In this document: piece after piece, positions 1-7,355 of the stretch | How positions within the stretch are numbered: the stretch's first letter is position 1 | How the letters are laid out: each line of letters begins with the position of its first letter | The notes under the pieces: model-generated | Told to the model about the DNA's origin: nothing | Databases searched by the model: none | What the model saw: the letters and a program-made list of their open reading frames with translations, nothing else | Program-made: the position numbers and the translations under genes | NCBI GenBank assembly: GCA_955652195.1 | Contig: CATPBC010000484.1 | Coordinates: forward strand, 1 to 17,938 | Direction of reading: 5' to 3' | Source: an uncultured Xanthobacteraceae bacterium | Lineage (GTDB): Bacteria > Pseudomonadota > Alphaproteobacteria > Rhizobiales > Xanthobacteraceae | DNA: 17,938 nt

Positions 1-5
1 CCCAT
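1..5 (-). CDS. 5' end of a leftward gene cut by the window edge
   Basis: On the minus strand an ATG at 5-3 is preceded by GGGAGG about seven bases upstream, a strong Shine-Dalgarno sequence with good spacing. It is therefore probably the start of a leftward gene downstream of the DMT transporter. Fewer than two codons are visible, so the product cannot be identified. In related genomes argB is often followed by a HAD-type pyrimidine nucleotidase and dapD, but nothing here tests that. Confidence 0.4.
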
Positions 6-83
6 GATATTCCTCCCGGACCATGGCTGGCTCGATCGTACATCATTGCCGACGTCGAACAATTTGCAAGGCGTGGCGCCGCG

Positions 84-953
84 TTAGCGCCAAATCTGAA
101 ATGCGATTAGAGCCGCCAGCATAATGATAACGCCGATTGCTTGAACGGGCGTGATGACTTCGGCTAGCACAACAGCGCTGAGGATGGTCGCAGTCAAAGG
201 CTCGAGATGCATGATGACGGCGGTGCGGAATGCTCCGATCCGTACCGTCGAGAGAAACACAAATAAGATCGCCGCCGTGGTTGCGAGACTAAGCGCGACG
301 AGACACGTCCAGCTCAAGGCCGATTGCGGCATGTTCCAAGCATGTTCGGCGAATGCGGCGGCGATGAATATGGCGGTCGAGGACAACATCGAGTACCAGG
401 TCGTCAGCCGCGCATCGGCGCCGACCAAATAGGCGCGGGTGACCAGCAGCACGGCGGTGCGGCAACAAGCAGCTCCGATCGCGTAAGCGACGCCCGCCAA
501 GGCCAATCCTGCAGGATGCGCATCGATCAACAATGCGAGACCGCAGAACGCAACCGCGGCGCAAAGGATTCCCTTCCAGCGCAGCGGCTCGAGGCCAACA
601 AATGCTGCCGCGAGCCCGGTGAGAAGTGGATAAGTGAAATAAGACAGGATCGCCGTCGGCACGTCGATCGTTTCAATTGCCTTGAACAGGAAGAAAATCA
701 GCCCCGCAAAAATAATCCCGACGATCATTGAGACGATCCGCACCCCTGGACTAACCGACGGCCTGCCGCCGAACCGAAACCAAGTTGCGACGAAGGCGAG
801 GCCGACGAGACTGCGAAACGACAGCATCGACACGACGTCGACCCCGTCTGCCAGCACGACCTTCGCCAGCACGTCGGAGACGCCAAGCGCCGTGCCCGCA
901 ACGACACCAGGGGCGAGGCGGTCCATGCGACCGCGAAGCGTGGATGAATTCAT
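84..953 (-). CDS. DMT-superfamily EamA-type membrane transporter
   Basis: The 289-residue product is almost entirely hydrophobic, with about ten predicted membrane helices arranged as two repeated halves. This is the usual architecture and length of EamA (RhaT/PecM-like) drug/metabolite transporters. A recognisable N-terminal stretch contains GVSDVLAKVVLADGVD followed by FRSLVGL, the substrate-facing start of the first EamA repeat. The second repeat begins near residue 150. Members of this inner-membrane family export or import small metabolites, and the substrate cannot be read from sequence. The start is the first ATG, 35 nt after the argB stop, so the gene is probably co-transcribed with argB. 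An alternative ATG lies nine codons in, at 926. I know of no functional link to arginine synthesis. Confidence 0.85.
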   Translation of the reverse strand: MNSSTLRGRMDRLAPGVVAGTALGVSDVLAKVVLADGVDVVSMLSFRSLVGLAFVATWFRFGGRPSVSPGVRIVSMIVGIIFAGLIFFLFKAIETIDVPTAILSYFTYPLLTGLAAAFVGLEPLRWKGILCAAVAFCGLALLIDAHPAGLALAGVAYAIGAACCRTAVLLVTRAYLVGADARLTTWYSMLSSTAIFIAAAFAEHAWNMPQSALSWTCLVALSLATTAAILFVFLSTVRIGAFRTAVIMHLEPLTATILSAVVLAEVITPVQAIGVIIMLAALIAFQIWR

Positions 954-988
954 GCGCCGCCAGGTGTCACAGGATCACAGGCAGCGGA

Positions 989-1873
989 TTATCGGCGAAA
1001 CAGCGTGCCGGCGCCGAGCTCGGTGAACAATTCGAGCAGCACGGCGTGCGGAACCTTGCCGTCCAGGATGACCACGGCTTCGACTCCGCGCTCGAGGGCA
1101 TCGATGCAGGTCTCGACCTTGGGAATCATCCCGCCGGAAATCGTACCGTCGGCAATCAACCTGCGCGCCTCATCTGCCGTGAGCTCTTTGATCAATTTTT
1201 TCGACTTGTCGAATACGCCGGCAACATCGGTGAGCAGCAAGAGACGTTTAGCTTTCAGCGCGCCGGCAATCGCGCCGGCAAAGGTATCGGCGTTGACATT
1301 GTAAGTCCCGCCGTTGGACCCCGCTGCAACCGGGGCCAGAACCGGAATTAGATTTCGGCCGAGAACCTGATCCAGCACCATGGTGTCGACCTTCTCCGGC
1401 TCACCGACGAATCCGAGGTCCACGATCTTCTCGATTTCCGAACCAGGATCGATCACAGTGCGCGTGAGCTTTCGCGCCACGACCATATTGCCGTCTTTGC
1501 CGCACAGCCCGATCGCCTTGCCGCCCGCCTCGTTGATGTAGCCGACCATTTGCTTGTTGATGGACCCGGCAAGAACCATTTCGACGATTTCGAGCGTTGG
1601 CTCGTCGGTGACGCGCAGTCCGGCGGCGTATTGCGATTTGACGCCGACTCTTTTCAGCATGGCCTCGATCTGCGGTCCGCCGCCATGCACTACCACCGGA
1701 TTGATTGCTGTCTGTTCCAACAGCACGATGTCGCGGGCGAACTCGCGCGCCATGTCCTCCTGACCCATGGCATGACCGCCATATTTCACGACCACGATCG
1801 CCTCGTCGTAGCGCTGCATATACGGCAAGGCTTCCGCGAGGATCCGAGCCTGCTGAAAGGGCGTCACGTCCAT
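989..1873 (-). CDS. argB: Acetylglutamate kinase
   Basis: The enzyme phosphorylates N-acetyl-L-glutamate with ATP, the second step of arginine biosynthesis in the cytoplasm. The 294-residue length is normal for the amino acid kinase family. Near the N-terminus K30-YGGHAM forms the phosphate-binding site. Residues 63-69 (HGGGPQI) form the second glycine-rich loop. [11 protein letters not shown] (83-93) and INKQMV (105-110) are typical ArgB blocks. The C-terminus carries the ISGGMIPK segment and ends in GAGTLFRR, as in many ArgB proteins. The ATG at 1873 has AAAGGAG eight bases upstream, which settles the start. It lies 141 nt downstream of engB on the same strand, and that gap holds a tandem repeat array. 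The order engB-argB is common in Hyphomicrobiales. Confidence 0.97.
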   Translation of the reverse strand: MDVTPFQQARILAEALPYMQRYDEAIVVVKYGGHAMGQEDMAREFARDIVLLEQTAINPVVVHGGGPQIEAMLKRVGVKSQYAAGLRVTDEPTLEIVEMVLAGSINKQMVGYINEAGGKAIGLCGKDGNMVVARKLTRTVIDPGSEIEKIVDLGFVGEPEKVDTMVLDQVLGRNLIPVLAPVAAGSNGGTYNVNADTFAGAIAGALKAKRLLLLTDVAGVFDKSKKLIKELTADEARRLIADGTISGGMIPKVETCIDALERGVEAVVILDGKVPHAVLLELFTELGAGTLFRR

Positions 1874-1892
1874 CGGGAACTCCTTTGCCCAA

Positions 1893-1956
1893 AAGCGGCC
1901 AAGTGCGCGGCTAAGTGCGCGGCCAAGTGCGCGGCTAAGTGCGGCTATTTAGCCGC
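1893..1956. repeat. 12-nt tandem array with terminal hairpin in the engB-argB gap
   Basis: A unit GCGCGGCYAAGT is repeated back to back, with Y alternating C and T. A truncated first copy ends at 1904, and full copies occupy 1905-1916, 1917-1928 and 1929-1940. Because C and T alternate, the higher-order period is 24 nt. The array ends in a perfect inverted repeat: GCGGCTA at 1941-1947, TT, then TAGCCGC at 1950-1956. It lies about 20 nt upstream of the argB start, so it would be in the 5' region of argB mRNA. There is no T-tract, so it is not an evident terminator. Confidence 0.85.
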
Positions 1957-2014
1957 GGCAGACATCGGGTAGAAAGGGGCAATCGGCCAAGAAGTCACAG
2001 GAACGTCAAGACAT

Positions 2015-2689
2015 TCAAGAAGCATGCGGCAAACCTAAAGAGCCGCGTTCGGCTAAAAGCCGCGCGATCGCCGCGCGGAACCGCTCAATGCCCTGACCGT
2101 GGCGGGCCGACGTGGCGATGAGCTCGGGAAACGCCGCCGGTCGCTTGGCAATGGCTGTTTTGACGGTGGCGGCGCGCTGCGCAAGCGCGGCCTCGCCAAT
2201 CTCGTCACATTTGGTGAGAACGACCTGGTGGCTGACGGCGGCCTGGCTCAAGGTGTCGAGGATGGCTTCGTCGGCGGGTTTGAGGCCACGGCGCGAGTCG
2301 ACCAAGAGATAAACGCGGGCAAGACTGACGCGCCCGTGCAAATATCCTTGCACGAGTCTCGACCACGCCACCGCCTTGCTTTTGCTCGCGGCCGCATAGC
2401 CATAGCCCGGCATGTCAACAAGCGTGAGCCGATGCGGGCCGCCGAAGAAGATTAATTGCTGGGTGCGGCCGGGTGTGTTGGACGTGCGGGCCAATGCGTG
2501 CCGACCGGTGAGCGCGTTGATCAGCGAGGATTTGCCGACATTGGAGCGGCCGGCGAAGGCAATCTCGGGGCCTGTAGATAAGGGCAGCACCTCCAACGTG
2601 CCGGCCGCGGCAACGAACCTCCATTGTCCGGCGAACAAGCGTCGACCGGCTTCGATCTCCGCAGCAGAAGAATCCGGCGAGTGCGTCAT
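2015..2689 (-). CDS. engB: Ribosome-biogenesis GTPase EngB (YsxC/YihA)
   Basis: This is an essential-type TRAFAC GTPase that associates with the large ribosomal subunit during assembly. All G motifs are visible, numbered from the ATG at 2689: G1 GRSNVGKS at 47-54, the G2 threonine in NTPGRT at about 71-76, G3 DMPGYG at 92-97 and G4 TKCD at 159-162. A SAR-type G5 (TSARHG) lies near the C-terminus. The length of 224 residues is typical. A GTG three codons earlier (2698) has GGGCGGGG upstream and is a real alternative. I prefer the ATG, but the choice changes only three residues. The gene diverges from the SPW-repeat gene across about 110 nt. In many alphaproteobacteria it directly follows yidC, but here yidC is 7 kb away. 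Confidence 0.95.
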   Translation of the reverse strand: MTHSPDSSAAEIEAGRRLFAGQWRFVAAAGTLEVLPLSTGPEIAFAGRSNVGKSSLINALTGRHALARTSNTPGRTQQLIFFGGPHRLTLVDMPGYGYAAASKSKAVAWSRLVQGYLHGRVSLARVYLLVDSRRGLKPADEAILDTLSQAAVSHQVVLTKCDEIGEAALAQRAATVKTAIAKRPAAFPELIATSARHGQGIERFRAAIARLLAERGSLGLPHAS

Positions 2690-2800
2690 TGGGCTCACTG
2701 GACCCCGCCCAATCCGCGTGCCACTGGAACCAAAACCGCGGCGTGCCGTTCCTCCACAGGCCCGGGTTGTCTGCGATTTCGATTAGTGCGGGAGGAGGAG

Positions 2801-3160
2801 ATGGACGATTGGTCGAGCATTCGGCTCTGCGATGTGGTGAATCTGATTCTCGGCGGCGTCCTTTTCTTTTCGCCGTGGCTTTTTGATTTGTCCTCGGGCG
2901 CCCAGTGGCAGACCGCGTCTACGGTTGGAATCATCATCGCGGTGCTATCGATCGCGGCGCTCGCCGCTTTTGCTGTCTGGGAAGAATGGTTCATCCTGTT
3001 TGCCGGGATCGCGCTGATCGTAGCGCCCTGGCTGCTTGGCTTCCAGAACAGCGACGCCATGATTATCGATGTCGTGATCGGCATGGCCGTGGCGGTGCTG
3101 GCGGGGTGCGAGGTCTGGCTGACGCGCGATGACAAACCCCAAGTAACGACCAGCGGTTAA
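2801..3160 (+). CDS. SPW-repeat membrane protein
   Basis: The small integral membrane protein (119 residues) has four hydrophobic segments at roughly 12-30, 40-58, 62-80 and 87-106. It carries two copies of the SPW signature: FFSPWLF at 22-28 and IVAPWLLGF at 73-81. This is the SPW repeat family, which has no established biochemical role. The ATG at 2801 is immediately preceded by GGAGGAGG, a strong ribosome binding site, so longer in-frame upstream starts are rejected. The stop codon lies inside the first, diverged copy of a 12-nt tandem repeat that continues downstream. The gene is monocistronic, divergent from engB and convergent with the next small gene. Confidence 0.85.
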   Translation: MDDWSSIRLCDVVNLILGGVLFFSPWLFDLSSGAQWQTASTVGIIIAVLSIAALAAFAVWEEWFILFAGIALIVAPWLLGFQNSDAMIIDVVIGMAVAVLAGCEVWLTRDDKPQVTTSG

Positions 3161-3184
3161 GCCAGCGGCCAAGCCAGCGGCCAA
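3149..3184. repeat. 12-nt tandem array spanning the end of the SPW gene
   Basis: GCCAGCGGCCAA occurs twice in perfect tandem, at 3161-3172 and 3173-3184. A diverged third copy, ACCAGCGGTTAA at 3149-3160, immediately precedes them and supplies the stop codon of the SPW-repeat gene. The last copy runs on as AGCGGCCAAGTAC, so it contains the core CGGCCAAGT. That core is also found in the arrays upstream of argB and at 15292-15340. Confidence 0.85.
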
Positions 3185-3189
3185 GTACT

Positions 3190-3225
3190 ACCAAAAGAAA
3201 GGGGGACAGCGCGCGCTTGTCCCCC
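3190..3225 (-). terminator. Intrinsic terminator for the leftward small gene
   Basis: GGGGGACA at 3201-3208 and TGTCCCCC at 3218-3225 form an 8-bp stem with a GC-rich loop. Read leftward, the stem is followed by TTTCTTTT, so it fits Rho-independent termination of the gene that stops at 3254. Read rightward there is no T-tract, so it would at most weakly stop SPW-gene transcripts. Confidence 0.65.
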
Positions 3226-3253
3226 GTTCCAACCCCCCGCTAGATCATGCCAA

Positions 3254-3481
3254 TCAAGCTAGTTCCTCGGCGTAGTGGATGCGCCAGTCGTTTGACGCCG
3301 GGGCATAGGCGAGGTTCTTGGCAAGGCCTTGGTAGCGCACGGCAGCCGCCACAGCCGAAATTCCTATTTGCCCATAGCGCGCGTCGAGCGCTGGCCGAGC
3401 GGGGCTGCTGTCGCCGGAAATCCCTTGAGCATCAGCCGTTTGGCTTGTTGTTCTGTCTAGTTCGGCAGTCGCATCCGGCAT
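3254..3481 (-). CDS. Uncharacterised 75-residue protein
   Basis: I do not recognise a named family. The predicted protein has a polar, probably disordered first ~30 residues. A compact conserved-looking C-terminal half follows, with YGQIGISAVAAAVRYQG at about 36-52 and NDWRIHYAEELA at the end. That half looks like a small helical domain followed by an aromatic, acidic tail. There is no signal peptide or membrane segment. The ATG at 3481 has GGGAG about nine bases upstream. A longer reading to 3601 is open but has no better start and crosses a nested inverted repeat. A good leftward terminator follows 28 nt after the stop, which supports it being a real transcription unit. Confidence 0.55.
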   Translation of the reverse strand: MPDATAELDRTTSQTADAQGISGDSSPARPALDARYGQIGISAVAAAVRYQGLAKNLAYAPASNDWRIHYAEELA

Positions 3482-3859
3482 ACCAATAACTCCCGTGCAT
3501 TGGCCTGTGAATAAGGATGAGTTTTTAGGCGTTGAGTGCGGCGGAATTGGGCGGCAAATCGTGCCTTGCCGTGACATTTCCAATTCCATAAGGCCGGACA
3601 ATTACCTGCATGACGCTGGTAAACCCTTGCTTAACAGCTCACGAACATAATTAGCTGCGTTCGGCCGGTTCGGTGTGCGACCAGCGCCGCCCCGGTTGTC
3701 CACCTCCACCCCCTGCTCACTGCGGCATTCCTGCAACAGGTGGCGCAGACCTTGCTGTCACGGGCCGTTAATGTCTGGCACCGCCGCGACGGTTTGGCTA
3801 TTGGGGACAGAGGGCGATTGGCCGGCTGTACGGCCGGGCGGAGGGAGATTAAGCCAGCC
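3482..3859. other. Divergent intergenic region with a nested inverted repeat
   Basis: This 378-nt gap separates the leftward 75-residue gene from the rightward L,D-transpeptidase gene, so it should carry promoters for both. I see no convincing -35/-10 pair on either strand. The visible structure is a nested inverted repeat at 3543-3587. The outer arms are GGAATTGG (3543-3550) and CCAATTCC (3580-3587). The inner arms are GGCAA (3553-3557) and TTGCC (3566-3570). No credible additional gene was found. Confidence 0.5.
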
Positions 3860-4534
3860 ATGACGATACGTACTATTGCCTTCGTCATTCTTGGTCTTGC
3901 GCTCGGCGGCTGCATGCAAGAGACGCTCGAGCCCGCCACGCAAGCCAGCTGGAATGCGCGCGACAAGCAGCTGATGGCCAACCTGCCCTATGCGCAGGCG
4001 GCGATTCCGGATTCGTACAAGCGCCACATCGTCGACTACACGCGCAAAGAAGCGCCTGGAAGCATCGTAATCGATAGCGACAACAAGTTTCTCTACTACG
4101 TGCTGCCAAAGGGGCAGGCGATCCGCTACGGCATCGCGGTCGGCGAAGAAGCGCAGGCCTGGAGCGGGATCGCCAAGATTGGCCGGCTTGAGCAATGGCC
4201 AGCTTGGGTGCCGACGCCCGGCGAGCAGGTTCGGCTTGGCCCGTTGCCGGCTTATGTCACCGGCGGCCCGCACAATCCCATGGGCGCCCGCGGCATGTAT
4301 CTTTACTCCGGCAACAAGGACACGCTCTATCGCATCCACGGCACCAATCAGCCCGAATATATCGGACAGGCGATCTCCTCCGGCTGCATCCGCATGACCA
4401 ATGAGGACGCGATCGATCTCTTCAATCGCGTGAAGATCGGCACTATCGTGGTGGTATTGGCGCCGAAGCAGGGCGACGGTCCGTTCAGCCAAATGGCGGC
4501 GGCTCCGGAGCCGAAGGCGGGCCGAGCGTACTGA
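3860..4534 (+). CDS. L,D-transpeptidase (YkuD domain), lipoprotein
   Basis: The predicted enzyme makes 3-3 cross-links in peptidoglycan or attaches proteins to it, working in the periplasm. The 224-residue product begins with a lipoprotein signal, a hydrophobic stretch at 5-17 and lipobox LGGC with Cys18. A YkuD domain spans about 68-200. The catalytic pair is visible: His160 in YRIHGTN and Cys176 in ISSGCIRM. These match the HGT...SxGCIRM signature of the ErfK/YbiS/YnhG group. The start at 3860 is chosen because it places the lipobox correctly and has GGAGGGAG upstream. In-frame starts further 5' would bury the signal peptide. The gene stands alone and ends in a strong terminator, convergent with the aminotransferase gene. 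Confidence 0.92.
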   Translation: MTIRTIAFVILGLALGGCMQETLEPATQASWNARDKQLMANLPYAQAAIPDSYKRHIVDYTRKEAPGSIVIDSDNKFLYYVLPKGQAIRYGIAVGEEAQAWSGIAKIGRLEQWPAWVPTPGEQVRLGPLPAYVTGGPHNPMGARGMYLYSGNKDTLYRIHGTNQPEYIGQAISSGCIRMTNEDAIDLFNRVKIGTIVVVLAPKQGDGPFSQMAAAPEPKAGRAY

Positions 4535-4560
4535 TCACAAGAGCAATCCAAACGAGTAGC

Positions 4561-4592
4561 GGCGCCGGCATCCTCCGGCGCCGTTTGCTTTT
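4561..4592 (+). terminator. Rho-independent terminator after the L,D-transpeptidase gene
   Basis: GGCGCCGG (4561-4568) pairs perfectly with CCGGCGCC (4575-4582) across a six-base loop and is followed by GTTTGCTTTT. It lies 26 nt after the stop. Read leftward there is no T-tract, so it mainly serves the rightward gene. Confidence 0.82.
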
Positions 4593-4627
4593 CGCTTACC
4601 GCCGAACGCAGCTCACGCCGAGCGCCG

Positions 4628-6016
4628 TCAAGCCTCAGTAAACCGTTCGCGCCGCACCCAATCGAATGTCTTATCAAGGGCACGGGTGAGGCGATCGAAC
4701 AGTTCGTCGATCTCGGCTGCGCTGATGATAAGCGGCGGGCACAATGTCAGCACGTCGCCAAGTACCGACCGCACAATCAGCCCTTCCTCCTCGGCAAATC
4801 GCACCGCGCGCGGACCGACGCCGTTGGCCGGAGCAAATGAGCGCCGGCTTGCTTTGTCAGCCACCAGCTCCACGCCGCCAATGAGGCCCAACCCGCGTGC
4901 CTCCCCGACCAGCGGATGAGTATTCAAGGCCGCCAAGCGTGCTTGGAATTGCGGCGCCAGCTCGGCCGTGCGCTCGAAAATTCGGTCGCGCGCGTAGATT
5001 TCGATCGCCTTCAGCGCGACTGCGGCAGACACCGGATGTCCGCCATAAGTGAAGCCGTGGCCGAATACGCCGATCTTCTTACTCTCCGCGAGCAGCGCCT
5101 GATACATCGCCTCGGGGATCATGACGGCCGCGATCGGCAGGTAGGCGGAGGACAGCGCCTTGGCGATCGAGATCGACTGTGGGACGAAGTTGAGCTTCTG
5201 GCAGCCGAAAGCGGTGCCGAGCCGGCCGAAACCGCAGATGACTTCGTCGCTGATCATGAACACATCGTACTTGGCGCACACTGCCATGATCTTTTCGAAA
5301 TAGCCTTGCGGCGGCACAATCACGCCGCCGGCCCCCATCACCGGTTCGGCGATGAAAGCGGCGACCGTGTCGGGGCCCTCATTAACGATCATTGCATCGA
5401 GCTCGGCGGCGAGCCGGGTCGCAAACTCTTCCTCAGTCTCGCCCTCGTTCGCGAACCGGTAGTGATGTGGGCAGCCGGCGTGCAAAAAACCCGGCAGCGG
5501 CAAGTCAAAATCGCGGTGATTGGCCGGCAGGCCGGTGAGCGAAGCGGCTGCCACCGTGACACCGTGATAGGCCTTCACCCGGCTGATGATTTTCTTTTTC
5601 AGCGGCCGGCCGAGAGCATTATTGAGATACCAGACCAGCTTGATTTGCGTGTCGTTCGCTTCCGAGCCGGAATTGCAGAAGAATACTTTTGAGATCGGAA
5701 TCGGCGCCATTTCCTTGAGCTTTTCCGCAAGCTCGATTGCCGGATCATGACTTCGGCCGGTGAACAGATGGGCAAACGAGAGCTTGCGCATCTGCTCGGC
5801 GGCGACTTCGACAAGCTCCTCGTTGCCGTAGCCGAGTGCCGTACACCAAAGCCCGGCCATGCCTTCGATATAGGGCTTGCCCTCGGTGTCGTAGACGTGA
5901 ATGCCGTGCGCGCGCTCGATGATGAGCGGCCCACTCTCACGAAAGCTGGCGAGATTCATGTAGGGATGCACCAGCGTTTCGATGTCGCGGGCGGCAAGAT
6001 TGCTCAGCGGAGGCAT
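4628..6016 (-). CDS. Class III (omega-amino acid/diamine type) PLP aminotransferase
   Basis: This is a cytoplasmic PLP enzyme of 462 residues, the usual length for the omega-amino acid:pyruvate / putrescine-type aminotransferase group. The phosphate-binding block NSGSEAND lies at 115-122 and the aromatic stacking block AYHG at 149-152. The aspartate that holds the pyridine nitrogen is D257 in ISDEVICGFGR. The Schiff-base lysine is K286 in SIAKALSS. The FTYGGHPVSAA segment is typical of the family. The likely reaction moves an amino group from a primary amine or omega-amino acid to pyruvate, but the substrate cannot be assigned. The ATG at 6016 has AAGGA about five bases upstream. It may be monocistronic: 148 nt separates it from the upstream extensin-like gene on the same strand. 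Confidence 0.92.
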   Translation of the reverse strand: MPPLSNLAARDIETLVHPYMNLASFRESGPLIIERAHGIHVYDTEGKPYIEGMAGLWCTALGYGNEELVEVAAEQMRKLSFAHLFTGRSHDPAIELAEKLKEMAPIPISKVFFCNSGSEANDTQIKLVWYLNNALGRPLKKKIISRVKAYHGVTVAAASLTGLPANHRDFDLPLPGFLHAGCPHHYRFANEGETEEEFATRLAAELDAMIVNEGPDTVAAFIAEPVMGAGGVIVPPQGYFEKIMAVCAKYDVFMISDEVICGFGRLGTAFGCQKLNFVPQSISIAKALSSAYLPIAAVMIPEAMYQALLAESKKIGVFGHGFTYGGHPVSAAVALKAIEIYARDRIFERTAELAPQFQARLAALNTHPLVGEARGLGLIGGVELVADKASRRSFAPANGVGPRAVRFAEEEGLIVRSVLGDVLTLCPPLIISAAEIDELFDRLTRALDKTFDWVRRERFTEA

Positions 6017-6164
6017 GGGATCCTTGCGTGTGGCTTGCGTGCGTTGTTCGTAGCACTACGGTGGGCGTTGACCTCATTGTGGACAGGCAAGGCGCAAGTC
6101 ACAAGCTCGTCCGAAATCTGTTGAGCGAGGCCTGAGTGCTATGAGGACCAACGAGGGTATTCGG

Positions 6165-7118
6165 TTATTTTGACTCAGATTTTTTTGCGGCGCGGCTGTT
6201 GGTCAGATTTGCCGCCATCGGACGCGGCCGCGGCAGAGGCACTTCATCGGCGCTTATCTCTACGGCACCGGTCTCGTCGGGTGATGGCGCCGTGCTCTCG
6301 GCCTGCGCTGGCGGTGGTTCGCGGATCTCCCATTGGCAGAGCCTATAGCCATTGCGTCGTTCGGCGAGATCGAGATGAATGTGCTCCTCATGGTAACCGT
6401 CTGAACCAGGCCCCAGCACGGTCGAAAATCGCGCGCAGGCGCTCGCGTGGGTTTTCTCACGCCAGTCCTTTGCGACATTGATGTCGACCAATCTGAACTC
6501 CCGGCCATCGGCAAGTCTGAAACCGCGCACGTCGAGCGCGTCGGCGCGGCCATGCTCGCTCAGCGCCGCCGCGCGCACCCGATTTCGGCCGCGGCATTCG
6601 TAAGAGTCGAAATTGTCGAGGGCGCGAAGTGGAGGGCCGAAATGGGCAAGTGAGGGCGCGACGTCGTCCCGCATCCATTCCGTGACCTGCTCGGCCATCG
6701 CACAGCGCAAGGTGGCGGGCGGGGTAACGGTAACCTTGGTCTGGTCCGGCAGCACGACGGCCTGCAATTGCACCGCGTCCGGCGCGCCGCAATCGCCGGG
6801 ACCGACCAGGGTGCCGAGCGCCTGGAAGACTGCGATTTTGGCCAGACGCATCTGGCAGGCAGACGGGGGTGTCGGTTCCGGGGCAGCGCCGCCGGCCGCA
6901 GAAAAAGACGCATAGGCCTCTTGTGGCGGGGCGAATTGCTCCGGGATGACGAGCGGCGGCGTCCGCGCTGACGAAAATGGATGTGCCGCCCGGCCCCGTG
7001 CCGGAGTGGCGGGTTGTGAACCGGTTTGCGCCGCCGCACCAACAGCCGCGCCCACTAGCGCGGCCATACTGAGAGCCATGACCACAGCAAATTTCACGCG
7101 GGAAATCTCCGGCGCCAT
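6165..7118 (-). CDS. Extensin-like secreted protein
   Basis: The predicted secreted protein has a signal peptide (cleavage near AAAQ, about residue 30) and a proline/alanine-rich linker. An extensin-like C-terminal domain follows at roughly 85-265. The linker after it is low complexity and ends in a lysine/serine tail. Four cysteines are in the domain. SEHGRADALDVRGF and the later HEEHIHLDL (His and Asp spaced as HxxHIHLD) resemble the metal site of LAS-type peptidases, so cell-wall hydrolysis is possible but is inference. The start is uncertain. The ATG at 7118 gives a normal short signal peptide. The ATG at 7148 adds ten residues. Neither has a strong ribosome binding site. Confidence 0.85.
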   Translation of the reverse strand: MAPEISRVKFAVVMALSMAALVGAAVGAAAQTGSQPATPARGRAAHPFSSARTPPLVIPEQFAPPQEAYASFSAAGGAAPEPTPPSACQMRLAKIAVFQALGTLVGPGDCGAPDAVQLQAVVLPDQTKVTVTPPATLRCAMAEQVTEWMRDDVAPSLAHFGPPLRALDNFDSYECRGRNRVRAAALSEHGRADALDVRGFRLADGREFRLVDINVAKDWREKTHASACARFSTVLGPGSDGYHEEHIHLDLAERRNGYRLCQWEIREPPPAQAESTAPSPDETGAVEISADEVPLPRPRPMAANLTNSRAAKKSESK

Positions 7119-7355
7119 CGAGCCACTATGCAGGAAGATAACGGCCATGGTTAGAACATGGTCCGCGACAGTGGAAGCTATTTTGCAAAATGATGACCTT
7201 TCCAGCCGAAGGGGAGTTTGCGTTAGCGAGACATCAGATTAATTTCGGGTCGTGCTCGAGCGCAGCCGGCCGGAACCCGGGGCGGTCCAAGGCGCGGTCC
7301 GAGCCCACGGCGATTGGCCGGGGTAAGATCGTGCTCGAAAAAAGGGAGGCAACTA

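Noticed and set aside
74..92. Terminator hairpin after the DMT transporter gene
   Set aside because: TGGCGC and GCGCCA can pair over six bases, but the stem overlaps the stop codon and lacks a convincing T-tract.
1550..1972. Rightward open frame with repeated AAKC residues
   Set aside because: It is antisense to argB, and the AAKC repeats are only the translated 12-nt array. No Shine-Dalgarno.
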